Assembly: GCF_014698965.1 (NCBI RefSeq)
Contig: NZ_JACXAE010000098.1
Coordinates: 1 to 64,000 of the forward strand
From: Iningainema tapete BLCC-T55
GTDB taxonomy: Bacteria; Cyanobacteriota; Cyanobacteriia; Cyanobacteriales; Nostocaceae
Direction of reading: 5' to 3'
DNA length: 64,000 nt
The notes under the pieces are model-generated. The model saw nothing but the letters and a program-made list of their open reading frames with translations, made no database searches and was not told the origin of the DNA. Below, one piece after another: positions 1-8,795 of the stretch (the stretch's first letter is position 1; each line of letters starts with the position of its first letter). Made by a program: the position numbers and the translations under genes.

Positions 1-102
1 AATTTTATCTATAACTCTTGCTTGAATATTTTACTAATCCTCCTATGGCTTTTTATTGAGTTTTTCAGCAAGCCCTAATTAGTATTTTTCGGAGACTAGC
101 TG

Positions 103-804
103 TTGAGCGACCTCTATCAAGGTAAAGACCCTCGCAATATTGGTATTTATAGCGCGACGGATGCGGTACACTATTTGCGTGTACCTTACTCGACGGTGCG
201 TTCTTGGGTATTTGGCGCTAGATATAAAACGAAAGCTGGTTCAAAACGCTTCGAGCCAGTTATTAAAATTCCCAAGTCTGATGAGCGATTATTATCTTTT
301 ACTAATTTGATTGAGATACACGTCCTTAATGCGATACGTCGCTATCATCATATATCTTTGGAAAAAGTAAGACTTGGGGTTGCACATCTTCAAGACTCCT
401 ATGGGATGGAGCATCCACTTGCTTATAAAAAGCTTTATACAGATGGGATTGATTTATTCATCGAGCATTTGGGGTGTTTAGTGAATGCTTCACGGCATGG
501 ACAATTAGCGATACCAGAAATTGTTAAAGTTTATCTGCAGCGAATTGAGTGGGATGAAGCAGATTTGCCAGCAAAGCTTTATCCATTCACTCGAACAAGA
601 GAAACTGAATTGCCAAAGTTGATTGTGATAAATCCGTTGGTATCTTTTGGGCAACCTATTTTAGAGGGAACAGGAGTACCAACAAGTATTTTGGCTCAAA
701 GGTATGCTGCTGGAGAATCAATTAATGATTTAGCAGAAGATTATGATTGCGATCGCCTCAAAGTAGAAGAAGCTATCAGGTATGAACTAGCATTGGCAGC
801 ATGA
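103..804 (+). CDS. DUF433-type antitoxin with N-terminal HTH-like region
   Basis: This 233-residue protein starts with TTG and looks like the antitoxin of a type II toxin-antitoxin pair. The first ~70 residues resemble a MerR-like helix-turn-helix (ATDAVHYLRVPYSTVRSWVFG). The last ~60 residues match the DUF433 pattern: INPLVSFGQPILEGTGVPTS, then AAGESINDLAEDYDC and a final acidic helix. Its TGA overlaps the ATG of the next gene in ATGA (801-804), so the two genes are very probably co-translated. DUF433 proteins usually sit directly upstream of PIN-like or DUF5615 toxins, and that is the case here. The start is uncertain: I used the first TTG that gives a complete N-terminal domain. The antitoxin role is inferred from family and context. 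Confidence 0.75.
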   Translation: MSDLYQGKDPRNIGIYSATDAVHYLRVPYSTVRSWVFGARYKTKAGSKRFEPVIKIPKSDERLLSFTNLIEIHVLNAIRRYHHISLEKVRLGVAHLQDSYGMEHPLAYKKLYTDGIDLFIEHLGCLVNASRHGQLAIPEIVKVYLQRIEWDEADLPAKLYPFTRTRETELPKLIVINPLVSFGQPILEGTGVPTSILAQRYAAGESINDLAEDYDCDRLKVEEAIRYELALAA

Positions 805-1196
805 GAGAAGAGGTTGAAATTGTTTTTTTTATTGACCGATCTTTAGGAAAAACTCATGTTGTAAATGCTCTGAGGAATATAGGAGAATTAGTGGAAATTC
901 ACGACGACCATTTTAATCAAGCAACGGCTGATACGGATTGGTTGCCAATAGTAGCGTCAAAGGGTTGGGTGATTTTGACTGCTGATAAAAAAATTGCTCA
1001 TCGTCGTTTAGAACTTATGGCTGTTCAGGAATCGGGTGCGCGTATGTTTGTGTTGGTGTCAGGAAACTTGTCTGGGATCGAGATGGCAGAAATATTTGTT
1101 CAAGCTGTACCAGTAATGAAACGCTTCATGGCAAAGACTCCAGCACCTTTTATCGCTAAGGTACACAAGAATGCTAGTGTGAAGACTTGGAAGTAA
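801..1196 (+). CDS. PIN-like toxin (VapC45-like), partner of the DUF433 antitoxin
   Basis: This 131-residue protein is the probable toxin of the pair, a PIN-like ribonuclease. The early FFIDRSLG carries the first acidic residue typical of PIN-like folds. DTDWLPIVASKGWVILTADK matches the family pattern of a tryptophan followed by 'VILTADK', with the second acidic residue. It overlaps the upstream gene by four bases (ATGA). The frame is intact, unlike two other toxin genes in this window (about 5.5 and 8.5 kb). A PIN-type RNase would cleave RNA in the cytoplasm and be neutralised by its antitoxin. The family call rests on motif recognition only. Confidence 0.72.
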   Translation: MREEVEIVFFIDRSLGKTHVVNALRNIGELVEIHDDHFNQATADTDWLPIVASKGWVILTADKKIAHRRLELMAVQESGARMFVLVSGNLSGIEMAEIFVQAVPVMKRFMAKTPAPFIAKVHKNASVKTWK

Positions 1197-1309
1197 ATTT
1201 GCCTTCTGCCTTTGGAAAGATTTACGTTACAAATTCTGTTACAAATAACTAACTTGAGCAGTCAGCGTTTTAAAGTAATAACACTTATGTATTATTACGT
1301 AGAGTGGTT

Positions 1310-2506
1310 ATGCGCTTTATTTCTCGCCGTAGATTTTTCCAATTTGCCGGCTCTACTTTAGCAACCTTAGGGTTTAGCCAGTCTAACTTTCTACAAAAAG
1401 CTGAAAACTACGGAAAAGTTCTAGCAAAAAGCACTTCCCGCAAAGTTGCCTTACTTGTCGGTATAAATGACTATAAATCTCAGCCTTTGCGGGGATGTCT
1501 CAGTGATGTGGAGTTGCAGCGCCATCTCCTACAGTATCGCTTTGGTTTTAACAAAGAAGATATTCACACTCTTACGAACGAACAAGCAACTCGTGAAAAT
1601 ATATTACAAGCTTTTGATGAGTATTTAATTAAACAAGCCAAGCCTGATGATGTGGTGGTGTTTCACTACTCAGGACATGGTTCGCGTATTGTCGATCCCG
1701 ATCCGATTTTTGTGAGTTTTCTTGACAACACAGGCTTAAACGGGACTTTAGTACCCATTGATGCTTTGCTACCGCCAGGATATCCCCAACAAGGTGGACA
1801 GGTAAAGGACATTATGGGACACACATTGTTTCTGTTAATGGCATCTGTAAAAAGTGAAAATTTCACCGCCGTTTTAGATAGCTGTTTTTCTGGTGGTGCA
1901 ACCAGAGATTTTCGCGTTCGTTCTCGTGATGGCGGTAGGAATATCCAGATTGTACCAGCAGAAAAAGCATACCAAGAAAATTTGTTAGCCAAACTCAACC
2001 TCAAACGCCAAGATTTTGTTAAAGCGTATCGTAAAGGAGTTGCCAAAGGAGTTGTTCTGGCTGCAACAGATCCTCATCAAGAGGCAGCAGATGCACAACT
2101 TAATGGTTTCTATGCAGGTGCTTTTACATACTCATTAACTCAGCATCTTTGGCAGCAAACCAGCACGCCAGAAACTGCTATTTCCTATGTTAGGCAAGTG
2201 ATACCTGAGAAATATAACCAAACACCCATATTTGAAGCGAAAGCGAGCAGTGGGTATGAAAAACAACCAATCTATTTCATCAATAATCCATTTGTGGGCG
2301 CGAATGCAGTAGTTACCGCAGTTACAGGAAATCAAGCAACACTGTGGTTTGGGGGAGTAGATGTCGGAAATGTTGAGACTGGCATGGTGTTTACTGTGGT
2401 GAATGGCTCAGGCAAGGTAATATACCAAAGTCGTCAAGGGTTAGAGGGAAAAGGAATAGTACAGGGAGTTGTGAAGCAAGGAGCGCTGTTGCGAATGGTT
2501 GGGTGA
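1310..2506 (+). CDS. Secreted or membrane-associated metacaspase (caspase-family peptidase C14)
   Basis: This is a caspase-fold cysteine peptidase of about 400 residues. The N-terminus, RFISRRRFFQFAG, looks like a twin-arginine (Tat) signal, so export of the folded enzyme is likely. The p20-like core follows: VALLVGINDYK, then HYSGHGS with the catalytic histidine (about residue 125) and DSCFSGG with the catalytic cysteine (about residue 194). Both catalytic residues are present. The C-terminal ~100 residues form a small beta-rich tail (VTGNQATLWFGGVDVGNVETG). A GTG two codons upstream (1304) is an alternative start. The stop region abuts the TPR-CHAT gene, and a GTG there would overlap this stop, so the two caspase-fold proteins are probably one operon. 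Metacaspases prefer Arg/Lys sites; the substrate here is unknown. Confidence 0.87.
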   Translation: MRFISRRRFFQFAGSTLATLGFSQSNFLQKAENYGKVLAKSTSRKVALLVGINDYKSQPLRGCLSDVELQRHLLQYRFGFNKEDIHTLTNEQATRENILQAFDEYLIKQAKPDDVVVFHYSGHGSRIVDPDPIFVSFLDNTGLNGTLVPIDALLPPGYPQQGGQVKDIMGHTLFLLMASVKSENFTAVLDSCFSGGATRDFRVRSRDGGRNIQIVPAEKAYQENLLAKLNLKRQDFVKAYRKGVAKGVVLAATDPHQEAADAQLNGFYAGAFTYSLTQHLWQQTSTPETAISYVRQVIPEKYNQTPIFEAKASSGYEKQPIYFINNPFVGANAVVTAVTGNQATLWFGGVDVGNVETGMVFTVVNGSGKVIYQSRQGLEGKGIVQGVVKQGALLRMVG

Positions 2507-2583
2507 AATTGCATATCCTCTCCCGCCTCAGAAATATAGCAATAGTAGAGACTCGACAAACCGCCGCACAATACAAATGTAGT

Positions 2584-5430
2584 ATGAAGAATCAAAATAA
2601 ATCGTTGGTTGTAGTCACATCCAGGACGCGATCGCTTTTATCTTTGTGTTTGCGCTTCCCCGTGTCTGCCTTATTCATCAGTATTTTCTTGCTGTCATCA
2701 GTAGTTGCCATACCGGGGCGTATGGGGAGCAGCGTTGCCCAGCAGCCAACAGTGATGCAGCAAGAAGAAACTCGCGCTGCGGCGAAAAGATTATTACAGC
2801 AAGGAGCTCAACTATATAAACAAGGCACAGCACAATCAAAAGGACAAGCGCTTATAAAATTCGAGGAAGCACTGAAGCTATTTTATCTACTGGATGACAA
2901 GGGAGGGGAAGCGCTTACTATTTTGGGTATTGGCAGAGTCTACTCAGATTTAGGAGAAAAGCAAAAAGCCCTCTCATACTACAACCAAGCCCTGCCCTTG
3001 ATGCGTGCAGTGGGCTACAAAGCAGGCGAAGCTATAACCCTTAGCAACATTGGCATAATTTACTCCGATTTAGGAGAAAAGCAAAAAGCCCTCTCATACT
3101 ACAACCAATCCCTGTCCTTAAGCCGTGAAGTGGGCGATAAAGCACATGAAGCTGGAACCCTCAACAATATTGGCGCTGTCTACTCAGATTTAGGAGAAAA
3201 GCAAAAAGCCCTCTCATACTACAACCAATCCCTGCCCTTGTTGCAGAAGGCGGGCAACAAAGCACTTGAAGCTACAACCCTCAACAACATTGGCTTAGTC
3301 TACGACAATTTAGGAGAAAAACAAAAAGCCCTCTCATACTACAATCAATCCCTGCCCTTGAGCCGCGAGGTGAGGGACAAAGCAGGTGAAGCTACTACAC
3401 TCAACAACATTGGCTTAGTCTACGACAATTTAGGAGAAAAGCAAACAGCGCTCTTCTACTACAACCAAGCCCTACCCTTGAGTCGTGCGGTGGACGATAA
3501 AACAGTCGAAGCTACTACACTCACCAATATTGGCTTAGTCTACGACAATTTAGGAGAAAAGCAAACAGCGTCCTACTACAATCAATCCCTGCCCTTGAAA
3601 CGTGCGGTGGGCGACAAAACAGGCGAAGCTAGAAACCTCAACAATATTGGCTCAGTCTACTACGATTTAGGAGAGAAGCAAAAAGCACTGACATACTTCA
3701 ACCAAGCCCTGCCCTTGTTACGGGAGGTTGAGGACAAAGCACTTGAAGCTACAACCCTCGGAAATATTGCCTTCCTCGAACGCAGCAGAGGCAATCTCAA
3801 CGCAGCTGTAACTCCAATCAAAGAAGCCATCAATATCATTGAAGACTTACGCACCAAAGTTATCAATCAAGAACTGCGTACCTCTTACTTTGCCTCTAAA
3901 CAGGGTATTTATAAATTCTACATCGACCTGTTGATGCAACTGCACAAAAAAGACCCATCCAAAGGATACAACGCTCTTGCACTGCACATCAGCGAACGCG
4001 CACGGGGGCGAAATCTCTTAGAACTGCTTGCTGAAGCTAATGTTGACATTCGTCAAGGTGTAGATCCTAAGTTAGTCGCACAAGAACGCAGCTTGCAACA
4101 ACAACTAAACGCCGCAGAATTGCAAAAATCTAAATTGCTTCAAGGTCAGTATACAAATAAACAATTAGATAATATCAAACAACTTATTGAATCTCTTGAC
4201 TCTCAGCTTGACGACGTACAAGCACAAATTCGCGTCAAAAGTCCTGAATATGCAACTTTAACTCAAGGCAATCAATTTGATAAACTTGTACTCACTCTGC
4301 CACAAATTCAACAACAAGTACTCGATGACAATACCCTGCTTTTAGAATATTCTCTTGGCAAGGAACGCAGTTATCTTTGGTTAGTCAGCAAGACAGGTAT
4401 TACCACTTACGAACTTCCCAAAGGCGCTGATATTCAAGCTGCGGCACAGGCTTTTAACAAAGAACTGTTAGACAAAAAAGATTCTGCGGCTATCCCAGAA
4501 ACAGGAATCAAATTAAGTCAAATGATCCTCGCACCCGTCGCTAGTCAACTAAAGCAAAAACGCTTGCTGGTTGTTGGAGACGGCGCTTTGCAAACGATTC
4601 CTTTTACAGTATTGCCCATACCTGGAAGCAGTCAAACGCCTACTCCTTTGCTGGTACAAAACGAAATTGTGACTCTACCTTCTGCCTCTAGCATTGGAGT
4701 ATTGCGAAATAAATTTAAACAACGCAAAAAACTTCCTCCCAAAACGATCGCAGTCCTTGCCGATCCCGTCTTTAGTTCCGACGATCCGCGTCTGACAAAT
4801 ATTTCACAGTCACGCAATGCTCAATCGAGAGATTCTAATGACGAATGTCTCAACTTGGGTCGTCTTCAATATACCGAAAACGAAGCCAATTATATTCTTT
4901 CCCTTGAGCCGAATTCCACAAAGAAATTTTCTGCCTTGGGTTTTGGCGCATCTGTTAACACCGCCGTCAAACCAGATTTATCGCAATATCAAATAGTTCA
5001 TTTTGCCACTCACGGTTGCATCTCCCAAAACAATCCGCAATCATCAAAATTAGTCCTTTCCCAGTTCGATGACAAAGGCGGCAACATTGACGGCGACTTG
5101 AATCTCAACAAAATTTACAACCTCAAATTACCAGTTGAACTCGTTACCCTCAGCGCCTGCAAAACCGGATTGGGTAAAAATGTCCAAGGAGAAGGCTTGG
5201 TAGGCTTGACAAGAGGCTTCATGTATGCTGGTGCAAAGCGTGTAGTGGTGAGTTTATGGAGTGTGAATGATTTGACAACAGCTTCTTTGATGCAACAATT
5301 TTACCAAAAGATGCTGCATCAAAATCAAAATCCGGTGGCGGCAATGCGAACAGCACAGTTAGAAATGTGGAAATCTGGGAAAGCACCTTATTACTGGGCG
5401 GCGTTTACTATCCAAGGTGAATGGCAATGA
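2584..5430 (+). CDS. TPR-CHAT domain protein with signal sequence
   Basis: This protein has about 948 residues. An N-terminal hydrophobic segment (FPVSALFISIFLLSSVVA) suggests export or membrane anchoring. It is followed by seven near-identical 40-residue tetratricopeptide repeats (roughly 2941-3760), a coiled-coil linker, and a C-terminal CHAT domain. The CHAT catalytic pair is visible: HFATHGC and LSACKTGLG (histidine about nt 5011, cysteine at 5158-5160), followed by the usual GEGLVGLTRGFMYAGA and SLWSVND. CHAT is a caspase-like protease fold, and TPRs generally bind partners. A GTG at 2503 overlapping the metacaspase stop would add 27 residues; I chose the ATG because it puts a normal signal peptide at the start. 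It probably works with the upstream metacaspase, which is an inference from adjacency. Confidence 0.85.
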   Translation: MKNQNKSLVVVTSRTRSLLSLCLRFPVSALFISIFLLSSVVAIPGRMGSSVAQQPTVMQQEETRAAAKRLLQQGAQLYKQGTAQSKGQALIKFEEALKLFYLLDDKGGEALTILGIGRVYSDLGEKQKALSYYNQALPLMRAVGYKAGEAITLSNIGIIYSDLGEKQKALSYYNQSLSLSREVGDKAHEAGTLNNIGAVYSDLGEKQKALSYYNQSLPLLQKAGNKALEATTLNNIGLVYDNLGEKQKALSYYNQSLPLSREVRDKAGEATTLNNIGLVYDNLGEKQTALFYYNQALPLSRAVDDKTVEATTLTNIGLVYDNLGEKQTASYYNQSLPLKRAVGDKTGEARNLNNIGSVYYDLGEKQKALTYFNQALPLLREVEDKALEATTLGNIAFLERSRGNLNAAVTPIKEAINIIEDLRTKVINQELRTSYFASKQGIYKFYIDLLMQLHKKDPSKGYNALALHISERARGRNLLELLAEANVDIRQGVDPKLVAQERSLQQQLNAAELQKSKLLQGQYTNKQLDNIKQLIESLDSQLDDVQAQIRVKSPEYATLTQGNQFDKLVLTLPQIQQQVLDDNTLLLEYSLGKERSYLWLVSKTGITTYELPKGADIQAAAQAFNKELLDKKDSAAIPETGIKLSQMILAPVASQLKQKRLLVVGDGALQTIPFTVLPIPGSSQTPTPLLVQNEIVTLPSASSIGVLRNKFKQRKKLPPKTIAVLADPVFSSDDPRLTNISQSRNAQSRDSNDECLNLGRLQYTENEANYILSLEPNSTKKFSALGFGASVNTAVKPDLSQYQIVHFATHGCISQNNPQSSKLVLSQFDDKGGNIDGDLNLNKIYNLKLPVELVTLSACKTGLGKNVQGEGLVGLTRGFMYAGAKRVVVSLWSVNDLTTASLMQQFYQKMLHQNQNPVAAMRTAQLEMWKSGKAPYYWAAFTIQGEWQ
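2941..3760 (+). repeat. Seven tandem 120-bp coding repeats (TPR units)
   Basis: Units start at 2941, 3061, 3181, 3301, 3421, 3541 and 3658. Each encodes one TPR of the type 'NNIGLVYDNLGEKQKALSYY'. The core TTTAGGAGAAAAGCAAA is almost unchanged in nucleotide sequence between units, which points to recent tandem duplication or gene conversion. The sixth unit is 117 bp: it lost three bases in frame, giving TASYYNQ where its neighbour reads TALFYYNQ. Confidence 0.92.
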
Positions 5431-5493
5431 AGTTAATGCGATCGCCAACGCATTCGCTACGCTTTATTTGGACTAGAACTTACAGCCACGACT

Positions 5494-5827
5494 TTAGTAG
5501 AGTTCTAGACTGTGTAAACTGGGATTACTCAAAAGTTCTTGAATTGCCTCTGCACCAGAACGAAGTATAGTTTCAACTTGCTTGGTTGGTGCATTCCCAC
5601 ATCGTAGCCATACTACTTTAGGTGGCGAACCGTACAAACGGCTTCTCTCTGCAAAGTCTACGTCTTGAGTCACAATACAATCATTCGTTGATTTGAGCAA
5701 ATTCCCATATTTCAGTATCAGTCTTTTCTTCTAGTCCATGAAACTGCACATGGCTAGAATCGGGAAAAATATCTGCTAACCGATTCACTAGTCTACGACT
5801 CAAATTTTGGTCAAAAAGTAACTTCAA
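5494..5827 (-). pseudogene. DUF5615 (PIN-like) toxin, broken by a frameshift
   Basis: Read on the minus strand, the gene begins with TTG (5827-5825) overlapping the antitoxin stop in TTGA. It encodes KLLFDQNLSRRLVNRLADIF and continues to TEIWEFAQINE, where it meets a stop. A second frame picks up at once with NDCIVTQDVDFAERSRLYG and PPKVVWLRCGN and runs to the natural end. The two pieces together are a complete DUF5615 toxin of about 110 residues. The break is near 5684-5690 and is best explained by a small insertion (+1 or +4, possibly a GAAT slip). The toxin is therefore probably inactive, unless the shift is a sequencing error or is suppressed. Confidence 0.8.
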
Positions 5828-6054
5828 ATAGCACCTGCCGAAGCAACTAAGCGATGTTCGCGATCTGCAGCAAATTCTAAACAAGCCCTTATGTCTTCTT
5901 CTGTTAATTCCGGAAAGTCTTCTAAAATCTCATTGTGAGACATGCCTGCTGCTAGCCAGCCCAAAACATCATATACAGTGATTCGCATCCGTCGAATGCA
6001 TGGCTTACCGCCTCTTTTACCTGGTTCGATTGTGATAATATTTCGATAACTCAT
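5824..6054 (-). CDS. DUF433 antitoxin
   Basis: This 76-residue protein fits the DUF433 family: ITIEPGKRGGKPCIRRMRIT, then VYDVLGWLAAGMSHNEILED and FPELTEEDIRACLEFAADRE. It is intact and lies directly upstream of the frameshifted DUF5615 toxin, overlapping it by four bases (TTGA). In this family the small protein binds and neutralises the PIN-like partner and may repress its own promoter; neither has been shown here. Confidence 0.86.
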   Translation of the reverse strand: MSYRNIITIEPGKRGGKPCIRRMRITVYDVLGWLAAGMSHNEILEDFPELTEEDIRACLEFAADREHRLVASAGAI

Positions 6055-6153
6055 GCTGATGAAAACTTGCCTAAACGTCTCGTAATTTCTTATTAGTTTA
6101 ATTGATTTGTCTGCAACCGCTCAAAATCTTTGAGAGACTCTGCTTGTTGTAAT

Positions 6154-6226
<73 letters not shown>

Positions 6227-6323
6227 GAAGCTATACAAAGGTAGCACATATTTTTGTAAAATGGCAACTACCTTGTGAAATTAATTTGCTAGCGTGTTTG
6301 CCAAAGGCAGTTGCCCTAAAGTG

Positions 6324-6361
6324 GCGATTGCGCGAAGCGCAGTGGGCTAAAGCCCAATCGC
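6324..6361. repeat. Compound hairpin repeat
   Basis: Outer arms GCGATTG and CAATCGC enclose two small hairpins, one around GCGCGAAGCGC and one around GGGCTAAAGCCC. This is the type of short dispersed palindrome common in cyanobacterial intergenic DNA. It lies just 3' of the next minus-strand gene and could act as its terminator or mRNA end, though no T-run follows. Confidence 0.6.
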
Positions 6362-6371
6362 TCACCCAATA

Positions 6372-7457
6372 CTACTTCAACCTTTTTTGTGCCGACAAAA
6401 GTAGTTGTTGTGCTTCTGCGTAAGCTGTTGTACCTGGTTTGACGGTTTTGAGTTGATTGATAATCCCTATTAACTGACCATTGTACTGGCTGGGTTCGGA
6501 GGGAGGAGAAGCAACAAATCTTTGAATTAGCGCATTTGCTTGTCTAAGAGCTTGTTGTGACTCACTTTCTGCTAATTTTCGAGTTTGCACAATCCCTAAG
6601 TTGCTTTGGTATTTTGCCAGTAAAGTTTGCGCTTCTAGATAATTCGGCTCTTCTACTTTAATATTTTGCAATCTATCTATTGCTTGTGACCAAAATTTTT
6701 CGATTTGTTCCCACTCTGAAGCTGTATGGGGTGGATTTTGTGATGCTTGAGCAGCTTGAAGAGCAAATACCTTTGCCGCTTCAATCACAATATTACTATG
6801 GTTACTATCCACAACGCTACCGGAAATCTTTTCAAAATCGCGTTTGTACGCGGCGAGTTTAGTTTGTGCTGATTTTCCTGCTAGGGTTTGTTCGGAAATT
6901 TGCTCTAAAGTATCAATTGCTGCTTGGATGGAGGCGATCGCTTGCTCTTTCTCTTTCGTACTGGTAGCTTGTTCATATTGTTGCTTTGCTGCCAAAAGTG
7001 CCTTTTCTCCTTGATTAAGTGAGGTTAAAGCATTCTTGTCTTGGAACACAATAGCATCCAGCCGCGCCACCAGCCGACGAGCTGCTTCAAATTCATCTGC
7101 GGTAAACTTCCAAGTGCAACCACGTAGATTGCAGTAAGCTTCAGGATAGTATCCCAAAAACCAAACTGGCAAATTATCTAGGTGTTTTTGTGCTTCCTTA
7201 ACTTTATCGCCACCCCGCTCAATATCCGAAGAACTAGTAGCTTTATTAACCAACTGATCCGCTTGCTCAAGGGAATTAATTGCTCCTCGATAGTGATAAT
7301 CCATACTAATGAAGCTTGGTAAAAGTAGGATTGGTGCTGTTTTGGCAACACTCCAGCGAATCATCGGGTAAGGTAAATTCACCACCCAAATCACTCCAGC
7401 AGCACTTGTCAAAAGTATAGCCGCCCATTTAATTGCTCTGTAATTAAGAAAGTACAT
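6372..7457 (-). CDS. Conserved membrane-anchored helical protein, function unknown
   Basis: I do not recognise a named family in this 361-residue protein. The N-terminus has one or two hydrophobic segments (WAAILLTSAAGVIWVVNLPY, then TAPILLLPSFISM), suggesting a membrane anchor. The rest is strongly helical and rich in Ala, Gln, Glu and Lys, with heptad-like stretches. A small motif with two cysteines, EAYCNLRGCTWKF, sits at about residues 105-118 and could form a disulfide if that part is outside the cytoplasm. The gene stands alone between the tRNA and the divergent SDR gene. It may be an envelope or scaffolding protein, which is a guess from shape only. Confidence 0.65.
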   Translation of the reverse strand: MYFLNYRAIKWAAILLTSAAGVIWVVNLPYPMIRWSVAKTAPILLLPSFISMDYHYRGAINSLEQADQLVNKATSSSDIERGGDKVKEAQKHLDNLPVWFLGYYPEAYCNLRGCTWKFTADEFEAARRLVARLDAIVFQDKNALTSLNQGEKALLAAKQQYEQATSTKEKEQAIASIQAAIDTLEQISEQTLAGKSAQTKLAAYKRDFEKISGSVVDSNHSNIVIEAAKVFALQAAQASQNPPHTASEWEQIEKFWSQAIDRLQNIKVEEPNYLEAQTLLAKYQSNLGIVQTRKLAESESQQALRQANALIQRFVASPPSEPSQYNGQLIGIINQLKTVKPGTTAYAEAQQLLLSAQKRLK

Positions 7458-7517
7458 AATAAGAATATGTATATTATAATTTCAGTATTCCCGTCTTTGA
7501 GTAAAAAATTGCATATT

Positions 7518-7544
7518 TAGAGACGCTCCGGCGGAGCGTCTCTA
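7518..7544. repeat. Dispersed palindrome, GACG-N-CGTC family
   Basis: This is a 27-bp palindrome with 12-bp arms (TAGAGACGCTCC and GGAGCGTCTCTA) around GGC. It is the first of eight copies in this window of a repeat whose outer bases are fixed and whose inner bases vary while keeping pairing. Confidence 0.85.
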
Positions 7545-7623
7545 CGACTCTGGGCGGGTAAAACGTTAAGCAACAATTGCTAGTATCAACAGAAGGGTTT
7601 AACAAATTGTCTTAGTAAATAGA

Positions 7624-8409
7624 ATGTCAACTGCTTTAATTACAGGTGCTTCTAGTGGTATTGGTAAAGCCTTTGCGCTAGAATTAGCGGCACGCAATAC
7701 AAATCTTGTTTTAGTCTCTCGTGCAGAAGAAAAACTCCACCAACTAGCTAAACAACTACAAGAAAAATACAAAATTCAAGTAGACGTGATAGCTAAAGAT
7801 CTCACAGAAGCAGGTGCTGCTGGGGAAGTTTTTGATGCTACCCAAGAAAAGGGATTAACGATTGATTTGTTAATTAATAATGCTGGTTTTGCTGAATATG
7901 GTGATTTTGCCAAAGCCGATGGAGAACGGCAAATCAAGATTGTGCAATTAAACATTCTGGCATTGGTGGATTTAACTCACAAATTTTTGCAAGAAATGCG
8001 GCAACGCGGTGAGGGGAGCATTATTAACGTATCTTCCCTCACAGCATTTCAACCGATGCCTTATATTTCTGTTTATGGTGCTAGCAAAGCGTTTATTGTT
8101 AATTTTAGTCAAGCACTATGGGCAGAAAATCGTCACTATGGTATTCGTGTGCTAGTCACTTGTCCAGGACCTGTGGAAACAAACTTTTTTACAGAAGCTC
8201 ATTTCCCCCCAGCCTTGGCAGCTAAAACAAATAAAATATCTACTTGTGAGCAAGTGGTGCGCGAAACTTTGAAAGCTTTGGCTCGGGGAGATTCTATTGT
8301 TGTCATTGGCGGTATTACCACTCACCTGATCACTAAATTATCTCCTTTCGTTCCGCGCCAAACTTTGCTGTATTTTTTGGAAAAACAGTTTAAAGTAAAA
8401 ACAATTTAG
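7624..8409 (+). CDS. Short-chain dehydrogenase/reductase (classical SDR)
   Basis: This 261-residue oxidoreductase has all the signatures of classical SDR enzymes. The cofactor motif TGASSGIG is at residues 7-14 and NNAG is near 85-88. The catalytic residues are Ser138 (in NVSSLT) and Tyr151 and Lys155 (in YGASK). Arg33 in VSRAEEK suggests a preference for NADP(H). The substrate cannot be told from sequence. The C-terminal tail (ITTHLITKLSPFVPRQTLLY) is hydrophobic and may sit against a membrane or lipid-like substrate, as in DltE/YqjQ-type SDRs. It is followed immediately by two palindromic repeats. Confidence 0.88.
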   Translation: MSTALITGASSGIGKAFALELAARNTNLVLVSRAEEKLHQLAKQLQEKYKIQVDVIAKDLTEAGAAGEVFDATQEKGLTIDLLINNAGFAEYGDFAKADGERQIKIVQLNILALVDLTHKFLQEMRQRGEGSIINVSSLTAFQPMPYISVYGASKAFIVNFSQALWAENRHYGIRVLVTCPGPVETNFFTEAHFPPALAAKTNKISTCEQVVRETLKALARGDSIVVIGGITTHLITKLSPFVPRQTLLYFLEKQFKVKTI

Positions 8410-8412
8410 GGT

Positions 8413-8477
8413 GTAGAAACGTTCCGGCGGAACGTCTGTACAAGAGTCGTAGAGACGTTCCGGCGGAACGTCTCTAC
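8413..8477. repeat. Two tandem GACG palindromes after the SDR gene
   Basis: Two copies (8413-8441 and 8449-8477) lie 7 bp apart, both with the inner sequence GTTCCGGCGGAAC. The first has two changes in its outer bases (GTAGAAACG and CGTCTGTAC), and the second is the regular form. They begin four bases after the SDR stop, so they may stabilise or terminate its transcript. Confidence 0.85.
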
Positions 8478-8492
8478 AGGTGGCGTACAGTA

Positions 8493-8795
8493 TCATGACT
8501 GATCTTCAAAAATAGATGGTAAATCTCGGCGAGCGTTAATCACTCGGAGAATTTCAACGCCATCGTCCAAAATTCTGTAAAAAATAATATACCCATCCAA
8601 CGGTATACCGCGTAGGTAGGGACGGATTTCTGCATAGCTCCTACCGATTTTAGGAAAATTTATTAATTGTTCGCAGCTACGATCAAATTAGCGGAAAAAT
8701 TGTTCTCCTGCTTCGACATTATTATTCGTAAAGTAGTCAGAAATTTCCTTGAGATCTTGAGTTGCAAGAATGTTAATAGAATAACGGCGATTCAT
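8493..8795 (-). pseudogene. ParE/RelE-type toxin with internal stop codon
   Basis: The reading frame starts with ATG at 8795-8793, overlapping the antitoxin stop in ATGA, and runs 100 codons to a TGA at 8495-8493. It encodes a typical ParE protein: NRRYSINILATQDLKEISDY at the start, AEIRPYLRGIPLDGYIIFYR in the middle and ILRVINARRDLPSIF at the end. Codon 36 (8690-8688) is TAA, where a lysine codon (AAA) would fit the FR-K-FD context. The remaining frame is open and well conserved, so the lesion is probably recent. ParE toxins poison DNA gyrase; this copy should be non-functional unless the stop is read through. Confidence 0.85.

Noticed and set aside
2941-3760. Regular 120-bp direct repeats as a CRISPR array
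   Set aside because: There are no short repeats with unique spacers. The whole unit is coding and translates into TPRs in one long frame.
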